Below the pieces are notes generated by a model. That model was given only the letters and a program-made list of their open reading frames with translations. It had not been told where the DNA came from and ran no database searches. 5,221 nt of DNA from assembly GCA_946626395.1 (NCBI GenBank), contig CAMOUF010000055.1, positions 1 through 5,221 of the forward strand. The letters are read 5' to 3'. The position numbers and the translations under genes are program-made. The stretch's first letter is position 1, and every line of letters starts with the position of its first letter. Below, one piece after another: positions 1-5,221 of the stretch. This DNA comes from an uncultured Clostridia bacterium. Lineage in GTDB: Bacteria > Bacillota > Clostridia > Christensenellales > Aristaeellaceae.

Positions 1-62
1 CGCGCGTCCCGGTACGGGTTTTCCGTCCGGGAATATTCCATAAATCCTGTAGCCTTGCCCAT
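1..62 (-). CDS. gltD: Glutamate synthase small subunit, N-terminal fragment (5' end only)
   Basis: The first 20 codons of a gene that runs off the left edge of the window. Starting at the ATG at 62-60, the reading begins MGKATGFMEYSR and continues TENPYRDA. This matches the typical GltD opening (MGKPTGF.EY.R...P..RD). Known of the family: the small subunit carries FAD, takes electrons from NAD(P)H and passes them through [4Fe-4S] clusters to the FMN of the large subunit. None of the cofactor-binding motifs lie in the visible part. It starts 4 bases after the gltB stop and has an AAAGGGG ribosome binding site inside the last codons of gltB, so co-translation with gltB is expected. Its presence favours an NAD(P)H-dependent rather than ferredoxin-dependent enzyme. 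The call rests on a short N-terminal match plus context, and the rest of the gene is not visible. Confidence 0.88.
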   Translation of the reverse strand, partial: MGKATGFMEYSRTENPYRDA

Positions 63-66
63 ACCG

Positions 67-3000
67 TCACGCCCCTTTCAGGAAGGATAAGTATTCGTCG
101 GAGATCACCGCTTTGAATTTGGGCAGATACGAATCAAAATGGGTGAGGATCTCTTTGGCTTTTTTGGAGCCCGTGGCCCGCTCGTGCAGCTGCAACAGAC
201 GCTGCAATTCACCCGCCTGATTGGACGTGACGGCGTAGATTTTCACGTGGCCCGGGTTCATATGATCCTTTAATGTATCCTTTTCATCCAGCACCCAGGC
301 GATGCCGCCGCTCATGCCTGCGGCAAAGTTATCGCCCACGGTTCCCAGCACCGCCACCCGGCCTCCGGTCATGTATTCGCAGCCGTGATCGCCCACGCCC
401 TCCACCACGGCCCAGGCCCCGGAATTGCGCACGGCGAAGCGTTCGCCCGCCATCCCGGCAATGAAGGCCTGGCCCGAAGTGGCACCGTACAACGCCACAT
501 TGCCGATCAGGGTATCTTCCGGCTTCCACACGCTGTCCACCGGGGGACACACAGCAATCGTGCCGCCGGACAAGCCCTTGCCCAGGTAATCGTTGGCCAC
601 GCCGTACAGGGTGATCTGCTGGCCTTGCGGCAAAAACGCCCCGAAGGATTGCCCGCCGCAGCCTTGGGCCTGGATGTGCCGGTCGCCCTTCAGCATCGTG
701 CCGAAGGCCCGGTCGGTGGTCATGAGGTGCACGTGATCCTGGAAAAGCCGGGCGTCTGTGCGCTCACTCAAATGAAAATCATGCTTTGCGTCTGGCTGAT
801 AATGCGTGTTCCGGGCAAAGCCAATGAGGTCGCTCAAATCCATTTTCGCGTCCGGCTTCATTTTCAGCAGATCACTGCGGCCCACCAGCTCATTCACTGT
901 GCGCGCGCCCAGCTTTGCCATGATGCGCCGCATCTGCTCCGCGATGAAGAGCATGAACCGCTCCACATATTCCGGCTTGCCGATAAAGCGTTTGCGCAGC
1001 TCCGGATTTTGCGTGGCGATGCCGAAGGGGCAGGTGCCCAGATGGCACACCCGCATCATCCGGCAGCCCATGGTGATCAGCGGCGCGGTGGCGAAGCCAA
1101 ATTCCTCCGCCCCCAGCAGCAGCGCTACCATCACGTCGTGGCCGGTCATCAGCTTGCCGTCCGTTTCCAGCGTCACCTTCTGGCGAAGGCGGTTTCGGCA
1201 CAGCACCTGATGGGCTTCGGCCAGGCCGATTTCCCAGGGCAAGCCAGCGTGATGCACGCTGCTCATCGGCGCGGCTCCCGTGCCGCCCTCGCCGCCGGAA
1301 ATCAGGATGCCGCCCGCTCCGGCTTTCGCAACCCCGCTGGCGATGGTACCAACGCCGGTGGAGGAAACCAATTTGACGGTGATTTTGGCCTGCTCGTTTG
1401 CGCATTGCAGATCGTAGATCAGCTCGGCCAGATCCTCGATGGAGTAAATATCATGGTGCGGCGGCGGAGAAATCAGGGAAATACCCGGGGTGGAGCAGCG
1501 GGTTTTCGCCACGCTGTCGGTCACTTTGGCCCCCGGCAGATGGCCGCCCTCGCCGGGTTTCGCGCCTTGAGCCATTTTGATCTGGATCTCCTTGGCGGAA
1601 AGCAGGTATTCCCTTGTAACACCAAAGCGGCCGGAAGCTACCTGCTTGATGGCCGAATTGAGATTCGTTCCATAGCGTGCGGGCAGTTCGCCTCCCTCGC
1701 CGCTGTTGCTCTTGCCGCCCAAATGGTTCATGGCCTGGGCCATGCACTCATGGGCTTCCTGGGAAATGGAGCCGTAGCTCATGGCCCCGGTGCGGAAGCG
1801 CCGAACGATTTCAGCGGCGCTTTCCACTTCCTCCAGGGAAATTGCCCGGCAAGCGTCAAAATCAAAGGTCAGCATGGAGCGGATGGTGCGGGGCCCTTCG
1901 TTTTCCACGCGCTGAGCGTATTGCTCAAACAGTATTTCATCATTCGTCCACACCGCCTGCTGCAACAGATGAATGGTTTCAGGAGCATAGAGATGCTCCT
2001 CCGTGCCCTCGCCTGTGCGCAGCTTGTGCACACCAATGCTGGGCAGGCCCCTTTCCGCTCCGGCAAAAGCGGCGGCATGATGAAAGCGGCTGTCCGTTTC
2101 GATGGTATGCAAGTCTGCTCCACCCAACGCATAGGGGGTGTTGGTGAAGCAGGTTTCCACGAATTTTTCGTCCAGACCCACGGCCTCGAACAGCTGGGCG
2201 CTCTGATAAGCCTGGAGGGTGGAAACGCCCATCTTGGAGGCGGTTTTCAGCACCCCGGCGGTCAGCGCCCGGTCATAATCCCGGATGGCTGTCTCCGGCT
2301 CCTTTTGCACCTGGCCTTTGGCGCAAAGGTCCTTGATGCAGCCATGGGCCAGATAGGGATTCACTGCCCGGGCCCCGTAGGCGATCAGCAGGGCCAGTTG
2401 GTGCACGTCCCGAGGCTCCCCGCTCTCCAGGATCACGGAAACCGCCGTGCGCTTTTTGATGTGGATCAGGTGCTGCTCCAGAGCGGACACCGCCAGCAGG
2501 GAGGGAATAGCCAAATGGTCTTCATCCACGCCCTTGTCAGACAGGATCAGGATATTGATGCACTCCGTGCACGCCTGATCGCAGGCGGCAAAGAAAGCGT
2601 CCAGCGCGGCGCGCAGGCTCGTTTCTTTGGCATATAAAAGGGAAATCGTGCGCACCGAAAAAGCAGGATGATCCAGCGCCCGGATGCGGCCCAATTCCTC
2701 CTCCGTCAGCACCGGCGAGGGCAATTCCAGCACGGTGCAGTTGTCCGGGCCGCCGGTCAGCAGATTGCCGTCGTCCCCGATATAGATGGAGCAGTCGGTC
2801 TTGATTTTCTCCCGCAGGGCGTCGATGGGCGGATTGGTCACCTGAGCAAAGCGCTGCCTGAAATAATCGAATAAGGAAGGATGGGTTTTGCTAAGCCTCG
2901 CGATGGGTTCGTCCGCGCCCATGGACACGATGGGCTCCGTACCGTTCTTCGCCATGGGCAGGAGGATATTTTGCATATCCTCCTGGGTATAATGGAAGGC

Positions 3001-4383
3001 TTTGCACAGCTTGACCCGCTGGGCTTCATCCGTGATTTCTTCCTTATGCTGCGCCGTGGGCAGATCATGCAGATGAATCAAATGCCGCATCCAATCGGCA
3101 TAGGGCTGGGCCTGGGCATAGCGGGTTTTCAATGCTTCGCTTTCCAGCAGTTCTCCGGTGCTTAAGTTTGCTTCCAGCACGTCGCCGCTCTTTAACTTCC
3201 ATCGGCGCAGGATATGGGCGTTCTCTTCAAACAACCCCCCCGCCTCGGAGGAGAGGATCAGCCGCTTATCGTCGGTCAGAGCACAGCGCAGGGGGCGCAG
3301 ACCGTTGCGGTCCAGAGAAGCGCATACCGTGTCCCCATCGGAATAGAGAATGGCCGCCGGGCCGTCCCAGGGCTCCATCATGGTGGCATAATAGCGGTAC
3401 AGATCCCGCCAGGGAGAAAAGTGCTTTTGCCCCTGCCAGGGCTCCGGCAGCAGGATCATCCCCGCCAAAGACAGCGGAAAGCCGTTCATGTACAGAAATT
3501 CCAGGGTATTGTCCAGCATCTGGCTGTCGCTGCCGCCGTCTTGCACCACAGGCAGCACCCGGCGCATTTCTTCGCCCAGCACAGCAGAACGCATGGTTTC
3601 TTCCCGGGCCTTCATCCGGTCATGGTTGCCCCGGATGGTGTTGATTTCGCCATTGTGCAGCAGCATCCGCTGAGGATGGGCCTTGCTCCAGGAAGGGAAG
3701 GTGTTGGTGGAAAAGCGGGAATGCACCAGGGCCATTTGCGAGGTATAGCGCACATCCTGGAGATCGTCATAGAACGAGCGCAGCTGGCTGACCAGCATCA
3801 TGCCCTTATACACGATGGTTTTGCTGGACAGGGAACAGATGTAGGTATCGGTATCCTGCTTTTCAAACACCCGGCGCAAAATATAGAGCCGCCGGTCAAA
3901 ATCCGCGCCGGCGGCGATGGAAGCGGGACGATTCAAAAAGCATTGCCGGATACGGGGCATGGTGCGGCGGGCTCCGGCTCCAAGCTGGGCAGGATGGCAG
4001 GGCACGTTCCGCCAGCCCAGAACCGTCAGCCCTTCGGAGGAAGCAAGCTGCTCAAAAATGCGGCGGATGTTCTCCGCGCCCACCTCGTCCTCCGGCAGGA
4101 AAAACATGCCCACGCCGTAATCACCGGGATTGCCCAGACTGATGCCTTCCTCCTGGGCCCAGGCAGAAAACAGGGCATGGGGCAGATTGGTCATGATGCC
4201 CACGCCGTCGCCGGTGGTGCCCAGGGCGTCGCTGCCCGCTCGATGGGCCAGGCGCTCCACGATGGACAGCGCCTGATCCACGGTGCGGTGCGTGCTTTTG
4301 CCGCTCAGATCCACGATGGCCCCCACGCCGCAGCTTTCGTGCTCCAATTCCTCATGATATAACGGATATTGTCGATCCTTCAT
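67..4383 (-). CDS. gltB: Glutamate synthase (GOGAT) large subunit
   Basis: Cytoplasmic enzyme of the GS-GOGAT cycle. It hydrolyses glutamine, channels the ammonia to 2-oxoglutarate and, with electrons from GltD, makes glutamate. The product is 1438 aa. The frame stays open upstream to 4722, but the ATG at 4383 is chosen because it has a good ribosome binding site (AAAGAGGA, 7 bases away), overlaps the preceding stop, and gives a family-like N-terminus. Domains (approximate): class II glutamine amidotransferase at 18-425, with Cys18 as the expected N-terminal nucleophile after removal of a 17-residue propeptide, plus HSRFSTN 221-227, HNGEINTIRGN 243-253 and SDSQ 285-288; central domain about 445-735, preceded by MEPWDGPAA 336-344 and LDRNGLRP 357-364; FMN domain about 795-1165, with GAMSYGSIS 866-874, SNSGEGGE 892-899 and AQGAKPGEGG 938-947; [3Fe-4S] ligands C1107, C1113 and C1118 in the C-x5-C-x4-C pattern; C-terminal glycine-rich beta-helix about 1215-1410 (NDYLGKGLSGG, GDHGCEYMTGG). 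It is somewhat shorter than the usual 1500 or so residues, apparently because of a compact segment near 1205-1245. All key motifs are intact, so it should be active. Confidence 0.98.
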   Translation of the reverse strand: MKDRQYPLYHEELEHESCGVGAIVDLSGKSTHRTVDQALSIVERLAHRAGSDALGTTGDGVGIMTNLPHALFSAWAQEEGISLGNPGDYGVGMFFLPEDEVGAENIRRIFEQLASSEGLTVLGWRNVPCHPAQLGAGARRTMPRIRQCFLNRPASIAAGADFDRRLYILRRVFEKQDTDTYICSLSSKTIVYKGMMLVSQLRSFYDDLQDVRYTSQMALVHSRFSTNTFPSWSKAHPQRMLLHNGEINTIRGNHDRMKAREETMRSAVLGEEMRRVLPVVQDGGSDSQMLDNTLEFLYMNGFPLSLAGMILLPEPWQGQKHFSPWRDLYRYYATMMEPWDGPAAILYSDGDTVCASLDRNGLRPLRCALTDDKRLILSSEAGGLFEENAHILRRWKLKSGDVLEANLSTGELLESEALKTRYAQAQPYADWMRHLIHLHDLPTAQHKEEITDEAQRVKLCKAFHYTQEDMQNILLPMAKNGTEPIVSMGADEPIARLSKTHPSLFDYFRQRFAQVTNPPIDALREKIKTDCSIYIGDDGNLLTGGPDNCTVLELPSPVLTEEELGRIRALDHPAFSVRTISLLYAKETSLRAALDAFFAACDQACTECINILILSDKGVDEDHLAIPSLLAVSALEQHLIHIKKRTAVSVILESGEPRDVHQLALLIAYGARAVNPYLAHGCIKDLCAKGQVQKEPETAIRDYDRALTAGVLKTASKMGVSTLQAYQSAQLFEAVGLDEKFVETCFTNTPYALGGADLHTIETDSRFHHAAAFAGAERGLPSIGVHKLRTGEGTEEHLYAPETIHLLQQAVWTNDEILFEQYAQRVENEGPRTIRSMLTFDFDACRAISLEEVESAAEIVRRFRTGAMSYGSISQEAHECMAQAMNHLGGKSNSGEGGELPARYGTNLNSAIKQVASGRFGVTREYLLSAKEIQIKMAQGAKPGEGGHLPGAKVTDSVAKTRCSTPGISLISPPPHHDIYSIEDLAELIYDLQCANEQAKITVKLVSSTGVGTIASGVAKAGAGGILISGGEGGTGAAPMSSVHHAGLPWEIGLAEAHQVLCRNRLRQKVTLETDGKLMTGHDVMVALLLGAEEFGFATAPLITMGCRMMRVCHLGTCPFGIATQNPELRKRFIGKPEYVERFMLFIAEQMRRIMAKLGARTVNELVGRSDLLKMKPDAKMDLSDLIGFARNTHYQPDAKHDFHLSERTDARLFQDHVHLMTTDRAFGTMLKGDRHIQAQGCGGQSFGAFLPQGQQITLYGVANDYLGKGLSGGTIAVCPPVDSVWKPEDTLIGNVALYGATSGQAFIAGMAGERFAVRNSGAWAVVEGVGDHGCEYMTGGRVAVLGTVGDNFAAGMSGGIAWVLDEKDTLKDHMNPGHVKIYAVTSNQAGELQRLLQLHERATGSKKAKEILTHFDSYLPKFKAVISDEYLSFLKGA
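72..78 (-). promoter_or_regulatory. Ribosome binding site of gltD
   Basis: On the minus strand AAAGGGG lies 9 bases upstream of the ATG at 62 and overlaps the 3' end of gltB. It supports the gltD start chosen here. Confidence 0.7.
2959..2985. repeat. Perfect 11-bp inverted repeat with 5-base loop inside gltB
   Basis: The arms at 2959-2969 (CAGGAGGATAT) and 2975-2985 (ATATCCTCCTG) are perfect reverse complements, separated by TTTGC. In the gltB mRNA this would form an 11-bp stem over codons 467-475 (QEDMQNILL). The 5' arm contains AGGAGG, a strong Shine-Dalgarno-like string, followed closely by an in-frame ATG. No U-run follows on either strand, so it is not an intrinsic terminator. Whether it has any role is unknown. 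Confidence 0.75.
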
Positions 4384-4916
4384 CACTCTATCCTCTTTGA
4401 TAACTTGATGATTTGCGCCGCGTAATCGGCCATTTTGATGCCATGGTTCATGGCGTACTGCTGCATGGCCCGATGGGCTTCCGGCTCGGTGATGCCGTGC
4501 TGCTTCATGAGAAGCTGCTTGGCCTGGTCTACAGTTTCTTTTTCCGTTCCTGCCCGCTTGGGCAAGCGCATCTGGTGCAGTTGGCTCAGCATCTGCACCG
4601 CCCCGATCAGCGCCTGGGAGGACAGCGGCAGCGGCAATCGGAAAATCTCCGGCGTTTCGCAGCTTTCCAGCACCATGGGTCTGGCGATCCATAGGATTTG
4701 GATTCTGTCCCCATAATCCCAATGCAGCTCATCCGGCTTGCAATCCGACAACACGCCTATCAGCACCACGATGCCGTCCTCGCATTCGTTGATGGTGCGC
4801 CTCAATTCGCTTCCCGAGGCGCAGCAGCGAAATACGGTAAACCCGGAGGAAACCAGCAGCTGGGACAGCTTTTCCCGGCTTTCTTCTGCAGCGCTGGCAA
4901 TCACGATCCTGGCCAC
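4383..4916 (-). CDS. ANTAR-domain RNA-binding regulator with degenerate receiver domain (NasT/AmiR/NitR-like)
   Basis: A 177-aa cytoplasmic protein, probably a transcription antiterminator for nitrogen genes. Residues 1-105 or so look like a response-regulator receiver (RIVIAS...LLVSSGFTV, IVVLIGV, RIQILWIAR, IFRLPLP). Residues 100-120 (ALIGAVQMLSQLHQMRL) are likely the helical linker. Residues 120-171 form the ANTAR domain: VDQAKQLLMKQHGITEPEAHR followed by AMQQYAMNHGIKMADYAAQII, with the family's conserved Ala, Leu-Met, Gly and aromatic positions. Known of the family: ANTAR dimers bind two adjacent RNA stem-loops with six-base loops and stop an overlapping terminator from forming. The receiver part lacks the paired acidic residues after strand 1 and a clear phospho-acceptor Asp after strand 3, and its expected Lys-Pro reads RLPLP, so it is probably not controlled by a kinase. 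The start is GTG at 4916, the only start codon in this frame between the glnA stop and there, 8 bases from AAGGAGGG. Its stop overlaps the gltB start by one base. The ANTAR call is firm; the target RNA and signal are inferred. Confidence 0.92.
   Translation of the reverse strand: MARIVIASAAEESREKLSQLLVSSGFTVFRCCASGSELRRTINECEDGIVVLIGVLSDCKPDELHWDYGDRIQILWIARPMVLESCETPEIFRLPLPLSSQALIGAVQMLSQLHQMRLPKRAGTEKETVDQAKQLLMKQHGITEPEAHRAMQQYAMNHGIKMADYAAQIIKLSKRIE
4391..4398 (-). promoter_or_regulatory. Ribosome binding site of gltB
   Basis: AAAGAGGA on the minus strand sits 7 bases before the ATG at 4383, inside the last codons of the ANTAR gene. It decides the gltB start against the in-frame extension that stays open to 4722, which would give 113 extra residues unlike any GltB. 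An immediately preceding GTG (4386-4384) would be only 4 bases from the site and is less likely. Confidence 0.8.
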
Positions 4917-4924
4917 TCCTGGTT

Positions 4925-4932
4925 CCCTCCTT
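4925..4932 (-). promoter_or_regulatory. Ribosome binding site of the ANTAR gene (decides a GTG start)
   Basis: AAGGAGGG on the minus strand lies 8 bases before GTG at 4916-4914. No other start codon occurs in this frame after the glnA stop, and the next in-frame Met is residue 81, inside the receiver-like domain. The GTG start is therefore well supported. Confidence 0.85.
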
Positions 4933-4955
4933 CCCCACTCTTTCGGTTTAGAGAC

Positions 4956-5221
4956 TCAGTACATCACGATATACCGCTCGATTTCCCACTTGCTCACGTG
5001 GGTGCGATAAGCGTCCCATTCCTTTTCCTTGCCCTCCACATACTGAGAAAGCACGTGATCGCCCAGGCAGGAGCAAATCACAGCGTCCTCTTTCAGGCAG
5101 TCGATAGCTTCCCGCAGCGTACCGGGCAAGGACTTGATGCCCTTTGCCTCCCGGGTGGCTCCATCCATAGCAAAGATGTTTTCGGTGATTTCGTCCGGGG
5201 GCGTCAGGCTCTTTTCAATAC
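4956..5221 (-). CDS. glnA: Glutamine synthetase class I, C-terminal fragment (3' end only)
   Basis: The last 87 complete codons of a gene that enters from the right edge of the window. The visible part begins IEKSLTPPDEITENIFAMD and ends WEIERYIVMY. Known of the family: glutamine synthetase makes glutamine from glutamate, ammonia and ATP as a cytoplasmic dodecamer. The fragment carries the usual C-terminal signature: P-P-D-E-I-x-x-NIF-x-M, GI..LPGTLREAI, LG.H....YVEGKEKEWD, then YRTHVSKWE...Y. It aligns without gaps over the NI(Y/F)-x-M...GI-x-x-LP-x-TL stretch with Gram-positive (GSI-alpha type) enzymes. The position of the adenylylated Tyr of enterobacterial GlnA (NLYDLP) is Phe here, so control by adenylylation is not expected. 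It ends in TGA, 39 bases before the ANTAR gene, with no terminator between them, so the two are probably co-transcribed. The catalytic residues lie outside the window. A type III enzyme is ruled out by the C-terminal sequence. Confidence 0.95.
   Translation of the reverse strand, partial: IEKSLTPPDEITENIFAMDGATREAKGIKSLPGTLREAIDCLKEDAVICSCLGDHVLSQYVEGKEKEWDAYRTHVSKWEIERYIVMY

Noticed and set aside
1981..2000. 8-bp inverted repeat (AGGAGCAT / ATGCTCCT, 4-base loop) inside gltB
   Set aside because: A repeat of this size is expected by chance about once in a window this long, and it lies in ordinary coding sequence.
385..2637. A 750-codon open frame on the plus strand, antisense to gltB
   Set aside because: It lies wholly opposite a clearly genuine gltB, its product is a low-complexity mix rich in His, Ala, Gly and Gln with no recognisable domain, and long antisense frames are common in GC-rich genes.
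2988..2993. TATAAT on the plus strand inside gltB, as a possible antisense promoter
   Set aside because: There is no -35-like hexamer at a suitable distance (GATATT is at the expected place) and no TGN extension directly upstream.
3214..4362. A 382-codon open frame on the plus strand, antisense to the N-terminal half of gltB
   Set aside because: Same reasons as the other antisense frame: no recognisable motif and fully covered by conserved GltB domains on the other strand.
4384..4722. N-terminal extension of the gltB frame by 113 codons
   Set aside because: The extension reads through the ANTAR gene in another frame, has no family similarity, and would place the catalytic Cys far from the N-terminus, whereas this enzyme needs it exposed by removal of a short propeptide.
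4938..4954. Small stem (CTCT...AGAG, 8-base loop) in the glnA-ANTAR gap, as a possible ANTAR target hairpin
   Set aside because: Only 4 bp with an 8-base loop, no second adjacent hairpin and no terminator, so it does not fit the ANTAR target pattern.
4914..4958. The ANTAR gene is in the same frame as glnA, with no stop between, so UGA read-through could give a fusion
   Set aside because: A one-in-three frame match over 13 sense codons is unremarkable, a strong ribosome binding site serves the GTG start, and no read-through signal is visible.

Overview
The window holds one minus-strand ammonium-assimilation cluster. In transcription order, from high to low coordinates, it contains: the 3' end of a class I glutamine synthetase gene (glnA, cut by the window edge); a small ANTAR-domain RNA-binding regulator; a complete large subunit of glutamate synthase (gltB, 1438 aa); and the first 20 codons of the small subunit (gltD, cut by the other edge). 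Nearly every base is coding. No RNA gene, mobile element or CRISPR array is visible, and no credible terminator.

Organism (inference): the gene order, the Gram-positive style of the GlnA C-terminus, strong purine-rich ribosome binding sites, and a GltB N-terminus of the type I associate with clostridia (EHESCGVGAI, then HRAGSDALG..TGDGVGI) suggest a GC-rich member of Clostridia (Bacillota). A gut or other anaerobic lineage is plausible but cannot be shown from this sequence.

Layout: glnA stops at 4956. A 39-base gap carrying AAGGAGGG leads to the GTG start of the ANTAR gene at 4916. The ANTAR stop and the gltB start share one base (TGATG at 4381-4385), so the two are probably translationally coupled. 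gltB stops at 67-69 and gltD starts at 62 after a 4-base gap, again with its own ribosome binding site inside the end of gltB. This spacing points to one polycistronic mRNA.

Function: GlnA makes glutamine from glutamate and ammonia. GltB/GltD (GOGAT) then uses glutamine, 2-oxoglutarate and reducing power to make two glutamates, giving the GS-GOGAT cycle. The regulator between them has an ANTAR output domain, which in characterised relatives prevents transcription termination by binding paired RNA hairpins. Its receiver-like N-terminus lacks the phosphorylation residues. The likely target would be a leader terminator upstream of glnA, outside the window.

This is largely a known metabolic module rather than a new system. 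The points most worth a second look are the phosphorylation-deficient regulator embedded in the operon, a perfect 11-bp inverted repeat inside gltB, an apparently shortened segment at the start of the GltB C-terminal beta-helix, and the missing adenylylation tyrosine in GlnA.
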